A stretch of 64,000 nt of DNA from Xylogone sp. PMI_703. Lineage: Eukaryota; Ascomycota; Leotiomycetes. The stretch spans positions 6,076,001 to 6,140,000 of the forward strand of contig JAJTUQ010000002.1 of assembly GCA_021399445.1 (NCBI GenBank), read 5' to 3'. Position numbers and translations under genes: made by a program. Under the pieces are notes generated by a model, which was not told the DNA's origin, did no database searches, and saw only the letters and a list, made by a program, of their open reading frames with translations. Shown here piece after piece: positions 23,497-35,787 of the stretch (position 1 is the stretch's first letter; each line of letters begins with the position of its first letter).

Positions 23497-24788
23497 CACA
23501 ACGACAACTCATTCTCCTCGAATCCTCTTAATGTACACAGTGTATTCTCCCTCGTAAATTGACCAATCTTTCGAGCCTGACGAACCCATATGGATCACCC
23601 ATAACTGTCGAAGAGCACCTTGGTCGTCCTTTCATCCCTTCTATCCCCTTCTACTCCTGGACGTTCAGCCGCGCTGCCTAGCAAGGCAGCCGACCCCCGG
23701 GCGACAGCTGACACGATCCCGAATCCTAAGGAACAATGAGACAATCACAGCCCGAGCGAGGGCTTCTCAACCCAAGTCTGTCCTTTGTTTACATAGAAAG
23801 CGCCTTCGGTGAGGTTGGTTTGGGAGACAAAACGCTCTTTGTACATCGGTGACGGACACGAGTTGTAGAAAAACAAAAGAGCAGGACTTTGCTGCTGCTG
23901 CTGCGCCTTGCTGGTCGATTAGTGAGATGGTCATTTGCGTTCGTGCGGTATGATTCACCTCTGCCTCTCGCCGCGGTATTCGCTCATGGCACCTGATGTG
24001 CGCCGATCTAGATTTCACCCAGCCTCTACCCATTCCTTGGATCCGATCTTCCTAAGTACACAGGCAGTGCCGGTAGCCGTCCTGTCAGAGGTGTCAACCG
24101 TCCTGCTACAGGGTCTTGTCTTTGTTGACGTGCATTTGTGATTCTGTCTGCACGCGATTGATAGTGCCTAGGCAAACGTGAAACTACCTGGCGTGGCTTC
24201 TCAATTATGAAGTTACAGTAAAATAAAATTCCTGGTTGGTCAACTTTATCCTGCAGAGGCTGAAGGTACCGCCTTAGGCGACTTCCGGGGCTACCTCAAT
24301 TGCTGGACGCCATACATGCGGATCTCCTAGTCGACGTCTGAGTCAATCTGCATGCAGCATCCTGGCTCTTCTGTCAATGATGGCCGAATCTTGAAGCTAC
24401 AGCATCAATTGGCAGCTGTTACCGTTACGCTAATGCTAAGCTAACAACATAATGGCTTCAATTACACAGTGTCTTCGGTGGCCAATGCAAGGCATCATAT
24501 AGTAGTCACACGAACAGCAAATGCTCTTTCAACAACTTGGCTACTGAGATAATTATGGGTCGTAAATATCATGAATTCGTATGCCGCCGGGGCCCTCTTT
24601 CTAAATGCAAGTGAATGGCGACTAGTCTAGTAAAACAGATGGAAAACAAATGAAACCCGTAGTAACAACACATGTGAGTAATGAAGGCGCAATGACTCAA
24701 AACGGTCAACACAATGCTCGGTATCCGGTACCCAAGCAACATGAGGAAGAAGCCCAACTCCGAACAAAACGATGAAACCCAAGATAAC

Positions 24789-24812
24789 CCTCCAATCCTC
24801 CAATCCTCCAAT
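24789..24812. repeat. Octamer tandem repeat (CCTCCAAT)x3
   Basis: Three exact copies just beyond the stop of the first small zinc-motif gene, likely in its 3' UTR or terminator region. Confidence 0.88.
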
Positions 24813-24925
24813 ACTCCATCATATATCATAACTGTAACTGCAATTGTAATGGCGATCTCGATTGAATGTTAGTTTCGTAGAAACAAATAGAAAGGACGAG
24901 TATTAAGAAGTACCTTCAAAGTAGC

Positions 24926-25204
24926 CTATCGACCGGTAACACGGTGCTTTTCTACAACGCAGTTCCCGCAGCGGAATTGCTGGCAGTGCGGACAAGCCTC
25001 GATTGTGGTTGTCATGCCAGAGTGCCCGCAGTTGCAGCACGTCCAGATGAGAACTGTGCCTCCACCTTGTAGCCCGTAGCGGGATGAGGAGCGTCGGCTT
25101 GATGATGTGTGGGATGGTGTTGCCGAGTAAGAGCGCTCTGAATAACCACGGCCGTATTCATAACGGTGGGAGGAACTGCTCGAGTGGGATGGCATTGCGG
25201 TCAA
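24926..25204 (-). CDS. Small zinc-motif protein A (92 aa)
   Basis: Single-exon gene of 92 residues. The first 50 residues are Ser/Arg/Tyr-rich and disordered. Then comes W54-T-C56-x2-C59-G-H, an 11-residue spacing counted from that Gly, and C71-P-H-C74, followed by another CxxC (C79-G-N-C82) near the C-terminus. The W-x-C-x2-C-x11-C-x2-C pattern resembles a zinc ribbon or RanBP2-type finger, which bind RNA or ubiquitin in other proteins. The neighbour at 26704-26967 on the same strand has the identical cysteine spacing, which supports both being real genes. A second in-frame Met at residue 4 could be the start. Function unknown. Confidence 0.75.
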   Translation of the reverse strand: MTAMPSHSSSSSHRYEYGRGYSERSYSATPSHTSSSRRSSSRYGLQGGGTVLIWTCCNCGHSGMTTTIEACPHCQQFRCGNCVVEKHRVTGR

Positions 25205-26703
25205 CTACTCTGTTCTTTAAGTATTAAGACAAGTAGTTTGCTGTGAGACTTGGACAATTGAAGTAATGGCGTGCTAATACGGACGAGATGAGGAAGTGGT
25301 GAATGATGAGACTCTTGAAAAGGAGACCGTGAAGTTATATAAATATGATTCGGTCCATATCCAATGCTTCTAGAAAGAGTGCCTTGGAAGGTCCACTTTC
25401 GGTGTGATGGTGACAGGCAATGGCGCCTAGTGGCTGTGGGAAGACTCCGGTCCAAACATATCGAATAGATCAACCAGGTCGTATGTCGTCACGATAAATA
25501 ACGCAAGAGTCTGCAAGACCCTGGAGACTGAGTAATAGTTGCCCTATATGATAAGGACCACTAGCCTAGGCTCTAAAAATATGAGTAAGTAGCATCCGGT
25601 GAGGGCTTAGCCGGGTATCCTACTGGGCGTCTACGAGTATTAGCTGCTTCTTTTTGGAGTCAAATGATGAAAACAAAGAGGGAGAGGGATGGAGAAGAGT
25701 GGAAATGCATGTTTTTGGGTTAGCAAAGTAGTATTTGAGAAAGTTAAGATCATTTCGTCCTATGTAGCCTTGAATCAGATCCACTATCGATAGGGCTGAG
25801 AGAGATGGGAGGTGGCCTAATGTAGCCCGGAATTACCACAGGCTGGAAAACAGCCCAGATGAAATGTCTAAAAGAGGAAAACAAAATAATTGAATAGAAT
25901 CCTAAAACCACTAATTGGCTAGGCAATCTTTCATTTATTGAATCAGGCTGGCTCCAGATTCTGCCTCGTGGAGGGCTCTCAACGGGCTATCCTCTATTAG
26001 GACTAGTGCGCTCATACCAAGCTCTGCCTGGAGACACTCATGACTTTAAAGTAAAATAGCTACAAATAGAGAAGCCTAAAGAGAGGCATGAAATAGAAGG
26101 CACAAGTATAATTGGTGTTCGTATTTGGGACAACTAGTATTGTGTAACGAGGGAATCTGAGGCGAATCCAGGCCCTCCGAAATGTAAATGCTCTTGGATC
26201 TTGAGAAAGCCTTGCTGTGATGCAAGTAGAACAGGGGATTAATTGAATTGATAACATCAGAAGAAAGACAAGAAATAGAAACGAGCTTTACTCAAAGAAA
26301 TCTGACCTTGCGCTTGTTCTCTATCTAATGCCAATCTCTACTTTTACAATAACCGATAACTGGCTCCGAGGAGTACAAACTAAAATCAAGAAAATTGACA
26401 TGGGAAAAAGAAGTTTAACCGAAACCGTAGTGAAAAGTTCTTGCCGTATGACGAAATTTGAGGTCTTTTCGTGAAAGTAGAGTACACCATGCACTTAGGA
26501 AACCCAGGCGCCGAACTGCCTCACAATCCCCGCGCCGCATATATCCACCATCCAAACACTCTGGGATATAATTGACTTCATTTGGTCGACATTCGCACTG
26601 ACAGCAGTGGCAAGTATATCGAATGAACATAGAGAGTTCCTGGTTGCTGATTGGTATAGTAGGGAAATATGAAGCGAATCTGAAAGCCAATAACGAATGG
26701 TAA
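25205..26703. other. Intergenic region between the two zinc-motif genes
   Basis: About 1.5 kb, expected to hold the promoter of gene A and the 3' UTR of gene B. A minus-strand frame at 26415-26879 overlaps gene B in another frame and contains several cysteines but no conserved spacing; not called. AT-rich in 25850-26400. Confidence 0.55.
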
Positions 26704-26967
26704 TTAGGAGCGTCTGCTGTGTCCATGACTACTGTATCCGCGGCTCTGGTGGTCAAGGCTCCGACGCTGGTAGCTCCGATCTCCACGGCTCTGGTGATCT
26801 TGGCTGCGTAAGCCATTTCCGGTACTTCTGTACCTGGCTGTATATTCGATACGTGCGTGGCCGTCCCGCCGACGGTCACACTGGACGCAGAAGTCGTTCA
26901 ATTCGGAATGGGGACCATGTCCGCACCACCCACAAAACCAAACTTCATCCGATGGTTGCCGAGGCAT
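26704..26967 (-). CDS. Small zinc-motif protein B (87 aa)
   Basis: Single-exon gene of 87 residues. The zinc-binding motif is N-terminal: W10-F-C12-x2-C15-G-H, 11 residues counted from that Gly, then C27-x2-C30. The rest is an Arg/Ser/His/Tyr-rich tail with repeated DHQSRG-type units, so RNA binding is conceivable (inference). Spacing is identical to the motif in the neighbouring gene at 24926-25204, but domain order is reversed (motif first, basic-Ser tail second). Probably a tandem paralogue pair that has diverged. Function unknown. Confidence 0.72.
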   Translation of the reverse strand: MPRQPSDEVWFCGWCGHGPHSELNDFCVQCDRRRDGHARIEYTARYRSTGNGLRSQDHQSRGDRSYQRRSLDHQSRGYSSHGHSRRS

Positions 26968-28162
26968 TTGAAATGTGGTTTGAAAAATAAGAGGTAAAGT
27001 CTACGGCAGACTTGTAGATTTGGTTGATCAATATAGATAGTAAGAGATGTAACTTGGTAGACACACTTGAACTGTCTACAGAGGATATGCTCATATATAT
27101 ATAAATACAAAAGTAAAGAATATGTTCTGCCTCACCTGGTACAGTAGGGATTAAGGAGGAAAGAAATCTCCCTTCACGCTGCGCCTTGACATCGTCGCCC
27201 AGTTTTAGTAAAATGAATCAAGAGCATGGTTGAAGGGCGTCTCGGTGGAGGGTATTCACCGAGATAGCGCAAGGTTTCCTCAACATTCAACTCTTTGCTA
27301 GGAGATTTAGAGTTGTGCGATTCGAGAGAGGCCGTTGAGGACGGCGGCTGATTTCAAGGCAAACCTAAGGGCGAGAGCAAATCTTCTCTAGCATCATCCG
27401 CCCTTTGTTTTAGACGCCTATCCTAGGCTATTCTATAGACTTAACTTGCTGCTGCGGGTGAGGCTTAGATTAGACTGCCTTGCGGCTCTCGGTGAGTTGG
27501 ACGCTATCATCACAACGTTGACCGAGTACTTAATTCACTGTGCCCGCTTCGTTTATTGTCCAATGTATTGTCATACTTACGCCCTTGGTAATTTCACCGC
27601 CATAGTTCGAGATGACATCGTAAGGAGGCGAGGAAGATTAGCACCCTGGGGACAATTGCGAACACAAACGAATATTGGAGGATCCGGATGGAAAGCATCT
27701 CCAGTGGCTCTCTAGAACTGGTCCAGTCATGTAGCCATTCTCCCGAGCCAGAGCCGTTTACTATTAGCTATTTCGAAAAGTTATACAAGTCGATGAGGGA
27801 AGGCTCGACATCCTGAGAATAACCAATCAGCCATGACTGAGATCCCGATAGCAGAATGTCCATCACGATGCAACCTACCTCCATAACCCTTCAATGAAAA
27901 GGGCCAATTCAGGATTAGAGTATTGGAGGGAATAAAATGTTTGTACGATCGGGTACAACAAAGACAGATGTTTGGTGGAGATTGGGCACAACAAAGCTTC
28001 TTTGCCAACAACGACCTCCTTCGGAGCAATAATTTTCCGGTACCGCAGTATATACAATGATGTCGATGATTGCGAACATTCTTAGTGATACCGGAACTAC
28101 AGGATCCTCAAGTATGGGATCTTGCCGATTTTCGATGCGATAGCACGAATGGATAAGCAAAT
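26968..28162. other. Divergent intergenic region of 1.2 kb
   Basis: Holds the promoters of zinc-motif gene B (-) and Pfa5 (+). No supported gene; short frames at 27446-27715 (+) and 27781-28160 (-) have no motif. Confidence 0.55.
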
Positions 28163-29750
28163 ATGCAGAACAGAGCCGAAAAAACTCGACTCATAGCCAA
28201 TTTATGGACAGCGCGCATTGTCCCTATAGTGCTAGCTGGAGTTGTTGCTTATGCGACGTACGTCCTTGTCGCCCTTCTCTGTGGTGAGTGCTGGACTGGG
28301 TGATATTATCCCTTTCTCAGGGATAGGCACTAACTGGAGAGTTGCTCAGTAAACTACCTACTCGTCAAACACCATGAACATGGACCTGTTATTGCGATTC
28401 TCGTTGTATACTTTCTCCTCTTCACCCTGATGGTCTGCGCGTTCTTTCGACTTACTTATTTAACAACTTTCGACCCTCCATATGTCCCACTGGGAGTCAA
28501 ACATTCAGATAACGGAGTGAAGCGTGTTCGTCATAGTAGAAAAAGCCAAGACAGACATGGGTTTATAGAGTCTCATCAATATAACCCTGCGGATCCATCA
28601 CAGACGCTCAATAATGATCCGGACTCCCCAGGACTGGAGCATTTTTACACAAGAGACGTGTTTGTTTGCGAGCAAGATGGGAGGCCGCGATGGTGTTCAT
28701 CATGCGCAAATTGGAAGCCAGACCGCGCTCATCATTGTCATCTCATTAACCGATGTATTTTGAGAATGGATCACTACTGTCCGTGGGTTGGCGGTCCCAT
28801 TGGTGAAAGCACGTTCAAATTCTTCATTCAATTCACTGGCTATGCTGCATTATATTGCGTTGGCGTTTTGGTTGTTATGGCATACTACATTCACAGACAA
28901 CTACGCTCCGAGGTATTGAAATTTTGAATCCCTATTAATGGGATCCGGCAACCTGACTAACTTGCAAAATATAGAGCGACAAAGTTAATCCCCAATTTTG
29001 GGTTGTTCTTGGACTGTAAGTCGTATGGATACTTTGCCCTAACCATTCACTAATGATACCAGTGCCGCTTTCTTTGGTCTTTTCACTGCGGGGATGGCCG
29101 GCACATCTATCAATCTTGCTTTAAGAAATCTAACTCAGGTTGAACAGCTTTCCCTAAAGACAAAGGTACATACCTTAGCCGTGCTCATAGCACAGCTCGA
29201 CAATCTCTCTGGCAACCGGCCAGTAATGTTTCCTACAATAGTATATCCTTTAACCAATACTCCTGGAGCTCCCAATGGTCCACGTGCAGGAACAGTGGAA
29301 TCACCAGAAAGTCATTCCCCAGCAACTTCATCGTTAAGGGACCAGAAAGCCAAAAGAACCTTTGCCGTCCTACAAACTAACCCCGGAGAACACCCCTGGG
29401 ATCTAGGCTCCTTCCTTTCGAACTGGAATTCCGTTATGGGCAATAACATCCTCGACTGGATTCTCCCAATAAAGCGCTCGCCATGCTGCAAGCACGAAGA
29501 TACAGAGAGCTATTTCCCTATGGGACCGGCTCTAGATTCTGTGTATGCACAACTGCAGGCTCGAAATCCAGAGGCGTTAAATCCTTCCAAGGATGCTGCT
29601 CATAGACGCAAACTAAGAAGTAAGAGATCGCGCCGGCACCACCATTCTAGACATAAGGCTGATAAGAGACGTCGGACCTCCAGTCGACCGGTTGACGGTT
29701 CCGAGATGAGAGACCTTCGGGTACACCGATCCCGATCCAGGAGAAGCTGA
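28163..29750 (+). CDS. pfa5: Palmitoyltransferase Pfa5-like (DHYC variant of DHHC family)
   Basis: Protein S-acyltransferase that transfers palmitate to cysteines of membrane-associated proteins. Exons 28163-28283, 28350-28912, 28975-29015 and 29063-29750 give 470 residues; intron sizes are 66, 62 and 47 nt. Two N-terminal TM helices precede the cysteine-rich domain (CSSCANWKPDRAHHCHLINR), then the catalytic motif at residues 181-184 reads DHYC in RMDHYCPWVGG. DHYC in place of DHHC is the known state in yeast Akr1, Akr2 and Pfa5, so activity is expected. Two further TM helices follow, then a long cytosolic tail with a NPWDLG-like GEHPWDLGSF box and a very basic RS-type C-terminus. The 41-nt third exon is needed to join the frames. 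The start at 28163 was chosen because the ATG at 28149 is out of frame. Confidence 0.9.
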
Positions 29751-30371
29751 AAACGAGGAGGCATACTATCGAGGCTGACTGACTTGTACACTCTGGAAAC
29801 CCCCCATTCCTTTTGATTTTATTTTTTTTTAATTTACTTTCCCGTACCACAAGGTGATATAATAGATTTGTGTTACTACTTGCGGTGTAGCTGAAATTAT
29901 CAGTCGGGTTAGAGCGCGGCGTTCTTGGTGGGTACTAGGTACACAAATATATATAAGGGTAGATTTGAATCAGGCTCAGCCACAGCTAGTATGGTAAAAT
30001 TCAATAGATTGTGCTTCCAACTCCATAAACCTGCCTTTCTACGGGCTATTAACTCGAAGTGAATTCTGGTACTGGTGCCTAAAACTATGTTGCAGTTAAT
30101 TGCATCTCGGAGAATATAACGAGGTTTGCGAGACAAGATGATGGCTTTTTCGCTAGATCCAACAAGCCACAAAATGTCTGACAACAGGGTTCTGGCAAGT
30201 AAAGACGGCCCTCAGCCACTGATTCTGATGAAAGAATCTACAACTCTCATGAACTATACACTTCTTCGCACGACGCCTTCCCATTGCCTACCAAATCCCA
30301 TACCATCTCACTCCAGTGAACAGAAAAGCTAAGATACAAAAATACCAATGGCCAAAATCCCTGACAGCTAT
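29751..30371. other. Convergent 3' region between Pfa5 and the RabGAP
   Basis: Contains both 3' UTRs. T-rich run near 29815-29830. No gene seen. Confidence 0.65.
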
Positions 30372-33300
30372 TCAACGCTCAAACTCCACAATCTTTTCGG
30401 ACGAACCAGTGTTCCTCCTAGACCTACTCGCGCCACCTGCGTCGGGCACGTTCAAAGAGCTGACACCAGCCACACTGCTTCCCTCTTGGCCTTTTCCGCC
30501 TCCGGCCTCAGCATCCATACCATCCAGCAGATCCATATCCTCAGATCTAACTCCTCTCCTCTCCGCACCACCTGGAGTTCTCCCTCCATCATTCTCGTCA
30601 TCTTCCTCGTCGTCTTCGTCCCCTCTTCCAGTAGCATTCTTCTCAAGCTCCTTTTGAGCCTCATCCATTCTTCTCCTAACCTCAGCAGCTACACGCATTC
30701 CATCCGTGACAATGTTATCAAGCACCCCACGCAATCCCTTGCTAGGTGGGACCAAACCAGTTGAACCTGTGCCGCCTGCAGCCCCGCCTCCCTGAACACT
30801 AGCAGAGCTAGGGGTGCGACCGAATCCAATGCTGGAGAAAGTTGTGAGAGTTGAGCTGGATGGTGTTGGCGGACCCGCTTTGTCGAGGATCCGGAAAGAG
30901 GCTGGGAAAGAGGACTCAAAGAAATGCTCCAGAAGCTCATCGGCAAGGACCACCATGCGAAATGTTGGCAAGGTGATATGCAAAGGATTGGAAGGATCAA
31001 GTGCAACATTACTTGCCGCAAGAGATTCAGCTTTTGAGACACGGCGACTTCTTTCTGCTACAGCTTCTGAAGACACACCCGACGGGGCTGGGACAGTTGA
31101 AAGACCGGTAGGCTTTTTACCTCTGGTGCTCTTTTCATCGCCTAGATCGAGGAGATCTTCGTCTTCGTCTTCTTCGTCGTCGTCACCAACAATGGTAAAT
31201 GAATTATCGGTTGACTTGGGACTTCCTGGGTCCTTGGCAGGTATGTCATCTTGATTTTGAGGATGGTCGGGGTCGGCATATTCGAAACATCGTCTGATAA
31301 AGGCGCTGACGCTGCTTAAAAATCGCTCGTTCGTGACTCCAGAATTGCCATCTAATGACCCCTTATTTCCAGCATCTATCTCTCCGAGTCCATTCGACGA
31401 AGGCGAAGGTGGCAGAGCCCCTTCAAGACCTCTTCGAGACAGGAACAGTAGAGCTTCAGAAATACGCAAGATACCTTCTCTATCAACTCTTCCATCCCCG
31501 TCATCATCATACAACTCAAAGAAGTAAGTGATGCTGCCCATAATATCGCTTTTACCCTTGATGCGCGCAAGACCAGTAACAACGTGTTGCAAGGTCAATG
31601 AACCATTATCCTCTACATCCCATTTTGCGAATAATCGACGCAAGAATTCGTGTTCTGCAGGTTCCGGGCCTTCACCCCATGGCGACAGTGAAAATTCTCG
31701 ACGCCTAAATGAGTTGGCAAAGTAACTGTTCTTCTCCTTCTCGGGGGCTTCTTTTTCTGGTGAAGGGGAATCTGTGATAGCCCATCTTGCCATACCAGCT
31801 AAAAATTCTCGGAAAGCATCATAATCCATTTGAGTGGGACTGGGCCCCAATCCTACTCTACCTTTCTCGACGCTTTGGGTCTCTATAGACGCGGTATCGC
31901 TAAGCATATCTGAGGCTCTACCTCTGGCTTTAGCGCGCCTATCTACCTCCTCTGCTATCATTTGTCTTCTCCATTGTCGCTCATTCAAAACACCGTAGAA
32001 TCTATCATAGAGAGCACCAAGCTCTTCAATGCTCAACTTCTTACTATCTGGTCCCAGATTTCGAATAGAGGTACGCTTTGCAAAGCTTTCTATGCTATTA
32101 AGCACCGAATCTTTATGCTTCTGGCGCTGTTCTGTAATGCTAGCTTGAGTAATTGCAGAAAATTCTTTGAAGGCTACAACCATTAATTCCTGGAATTTAG
32201 TAACCGCTCGTAACTTTGGGTTCTCCGATTTAGGATGTGCTGATTCGTCCAATTTCGAAAAGTAAGACTTCAGAACCGAGATGAATGCGCCGTCATCAGC
32301 CGCATCTAGGAGATCCTCCCCATTGATGCGAAGAATTGCCAGTCCTATCTGGAAGAGAACCTTTGGTCCTTCTAAAAAGAAAACGTCTAAAACACGGAAA
32401 GCAAACACTAGAGGCATGGAGTTGATATATAGAGATAGAAACCAGGGAAGAGAAACCACAGAGAGTTGAACATCGGACTTCACAAGATGATCCCAGAGAA
32501 TTGGCATTGTCTTCTCGACCAAAGATTCAAAAACACGCTGATCCAGCAGAGTGCCATACATCGTAGTCGAGTAGTAACCTGGGAGAAGTCTGTCACATAG
32601 AGCCGAGAGACAGAAAAAGGCCTGGGCCTCGGACATGTAGATAAGTAATGCCGCAACAACAATGTTCATGGCTTGGCAATAGCCAACTTCCTCATTAACC
32701 CAACTATAAGCCGTAAGTACTCTTCTTAAGCGGCCGATACCTTCTTCGCTCTGAAATCCCGGATATTCTGGAAGACTTCGATTCAAGTCTTTCTCAATCT
32801 CATCAATCGCGAGGGATTTCTGGTCTTGATATTTGACTAAGGTGTCGTTATACAAAGTGGGGTTCTCGAGACGTAGAAACAGCGATCCAGACGTCAACTC
32901 CCAAATCTCTCCACGGAGTCGGTTGGGAAGTCCAACCCGAATAAGCTTATGGAAGGTTGGTTGGCGGATCAGAGTGACGTTTCTGCCATTCTCCCGGAGA
33001 TACTCACCCCACAGTCTCATCTTACTCCTATCTCTCAGTTTCCTGGCATCACCGGGGTATTTAAATATCATACCAAGGCCAGCATCCGGAGGCTCGATCT
33101 TCTTGGAGTCACCTTGGAGGAGGTATTCAGAATAACACTCGGACACAACTCTCTTAAGCTTGCCGACCTCTCCCACGCCGGCCTTCAGGCCCCTCTTCAA
33201 GCCATCGCAAAATCTTTCGCAAGCCGGACGGCTGCCTGCTAGTATTACTGTGATCTTTTGATGCGTTACTACCTTGCTATCGCCTGATGCATTCGTGAAT

Positions 33301-33822
33301 CCATTCCAAGTCGTAATTGCTAGAGCAAACTAGGGAAGAGAATTAGCCTTGCCAAGTTGAGACATGAGCTGAACTGCCTACTTGGAAGCTCTGACTATGT
33401 AATCTCTCTACTCGTCTGATAGCACACAAAGGAAGCGTAAATCCATTGCCACCAGGCCCAGCTCCCTGAGTTTGGCCGGTGAATCCGGAGGAGACAGCAG
33501 TGCTGGCACTCGGCAAGAAACTCGTGGGCTGCGTCGAGAAGCACAAGAAGGCCTCGCTCAGATGCAGTTTCCCAGCATAGTGATATCCCCTATCACGTTC
33601 GCGGTCCTTCTCACCCTGTGTAGCCTGCGGCGAGTAAGCGACTGGAGGAGAGATGGTAAGCTCAGCAGTGATCTCCTGCAGAGGATTCTGGGAGTCTGGG
33701 AGCCGGAACTGCTGGCGGAAGAGGGTTGACTTTGGGGGATTTCGGTCTGAAGAGAGGCTCAGTGCCTGAGTGGGGTCAATGAGTGATTGAGCCTTCTGCA
33801 CAAGGCTTGCGAGGTTGAACAT
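30372..33822 (-). CDS. GRAM/TBC/EF-hand RabGAP, Gyp2/Mdr1-like
   Basis: GTPase-activating protein for Rab GTPases; yeast Gyp2/Mdr1 and animal TBC1D8/9 share this build. Exons 33822-33382 and 33329-30372 (52-nt intron, joint SFQ-FALAITTW) give 1132 residues. The N-terminal 180 residues look like a GRAM domain. The TBC domain begins near GLPNRLRGEIWE (about residue 279). Both catalytic fingers are present: the Arg motif IEKDLNRS (IxxDxxR) and the Gln motif GYCQAMN (YxQ). A helical region follows, then two EF-hand-like segments: KWDVEDNGSLTL and YDDDGDGRVDREG, where the last loop position is Gly rather than Glu. The C-terminus is long, acidic and Ser-rich with a DDDEEDEDEDLLDLGDE run. It probably acts on Ypt6 or another Golgi/endosome Rab. 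Confidence 0.92.
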
Positions 33823-35787
33823 TTCTCATGGTATCTGCTGCCAAGCAGCTTTTTGCTTCAAAAACTACAAAACAACAGTGTCTTTGGCAAACAACGGAGA
33901 AGCTGAGCTCAGTCTCGATGTCATCCCGCGGCGCTCTCGGACAGGGGGGCAAGGCCGCTAGCGGCCTACCGAGCTCTCTAGGCGGATGGAGGCGAAAGAG
34001 TAGTTTCAACGGCGTCTACAACTATCAACACTGATCTAAGAACTAGTGTGCCCGAGTAACGTATAAGAGAGCATAGATGGCTCACTCAAAGTCGGGTTAA
34101 GAAATGGTGATTATGACAGTAACGCTTGAATATTATGAGTTCTACGGCCATATCAGGTGCGCTTACATTAACACCTGATGCATGCCTGTTTGGGTAACTT
34201 TGGTCTTATTAATAGTCGATCCTATACTACACTATGGTGCTCAAGTACAGTCGAGATAAAAGACTCAACTATCAGAGCAAAGATTTAGCCAATTCTCACG
34301 TTGTGAACAAAATTATAAAAAAGTCAATCCGAAGTTTCTACTGTGCAGGTTTATAGCGGCGTGGGATATGAAACGAGAGAGCTAGAAGAGCGAAGCAGGA
34401 ACTGGCCCGCCGTCATTATCATTCCAAAGTCACGAACTGCTCCAACTCATACTATCGAAGATCTTATGGGTCCAATCCCACCAGCCTGGTATCTAACAGT
34501 AAGCTTAGTAAAAAGAACGCTGTGATAGGGAGACTGCGGTTGTCACGTGATACTAAGGTGCTCACGCTCTTGATATCGTGCATCGTTAGAACTTTGTCAG
34601 GCGGTTCCACGACGGACTTCTGGGAACAATTAGCTTAAGACTCCAACCCTCGGGACAGCGAGGTCAGCATAGAAATGTGGTCCACGAGAACTTGGTGACG
34701 GCCATGTGCCTCCCACGTTTCCACGTTCCGCTCGTCGCTGTGTTACGGCCTGCCGCCATTGGAACGCCCCAAACCCGCTCCCATGGCAATATCAAGATAA
34801 CCACCTTAGTTACATTCGACTATCAGCTGGGCGTCATGCACCATATCTTGATTTGGGGCATGTTTCCGTTGAAATGATTAATGAGCAGATACGCACCAAC
34901 CACGACGTGGAGACAGACGCTCCTGGCAGGGGGTCTATCTCGCTCTCATCTTTGTAGCCGGAAAGGTACGAAGTGGGAAGAGGGGGCGGCCAAATCCTGG
35001 GGTAGCCCCAACGAGCTTCTCATAAAAGCGCCTCAAAAGCGTCTTCAGCAGGAGACCGGGACTTCCTAGATGACTGCGCATTGGTTCCAGCAAGGTCCCC
35101 ACTCTTGGTTGACACTGTAAGTGAAGGAGCAGCATGGCGGAGTCCGCTCTATTTCTTATGTCTTGCCCTGTTCTAGCTGGAACAAGGAGGCAGGCGGGCC
35201 ATCCCTTCAGGGCTTTCCCCAGCCCCAGATATGAGAGATGGAGACACAAAGTTACCGCACTCTATTGGTGAAAGCCACTAGATAAGAAACAGCAGGAGTG
35301 CTGCCTTATCAAGTCGGATTTATGCCTTATTTCTCCCCTCTTCCGGCTGATAGACATGAAGAAGCCGGACGGCAGTTGCAATGTTTCGCCGGTGATTTCC
35401 TCCAGTTATTTTCCTCTGTAGCCTCTTGTGTGCTACGTTTCCTAAAACAGCAAAAATCCGGACTGCCTTCGAGTGGCTTACATGCCGTTGCGTCGATCAC
35501 TTGGGGGAACGAACTCCACAGTCGAGGCCCCTCTGGGACAGGCTGCTTGCTTATCATAAAAGGATCCCCTTATCTCTCAGTTATCGGGACCATGCCTAGG
35601 CTTATACGAGTAGCTTATCGTATGAGCTGCATGATTGCCCATAGTAGCTTCTCTTATATATGAGATTTCCAGCTGCGGTTCCTTGGTTTCAGGATTTCTA
35701 TGTCTAATCATCTTTGTTGAGCTTCATGTATTGTTAATATTCAATTGCTTATTCTTCAATCCGTTAAAATCTACATACGCGGAGGAA
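33823..35787. other. Divergent intergenic region of 2 kb
   Basis: Between the RabGAP start (-) and the permease start (+). No frame here has recognisable features. The final 100 bases before the permease are T-rich, as a fungal core promoter/leader would be. Confidence 0.55.

Larger units (their letters stand above)
22834..24925. other. Intergenic region of 2.1 kb
   Basis: Between the 22-kb gene (promoter side) and the stop of the first small zinc-motif gene. Apart from two short tandem repeats listed separately, I see no coding or RNA feature. Confidence 0.55.

Noticed and set aside
26415..26879. 154-residue minus-strand frame with a Cys-rich patch
   Set aside because: Overlaps small zinc-motif gene B in another frame; the cysteine spacing is irregular and the overlap half is a shadow of that gene.
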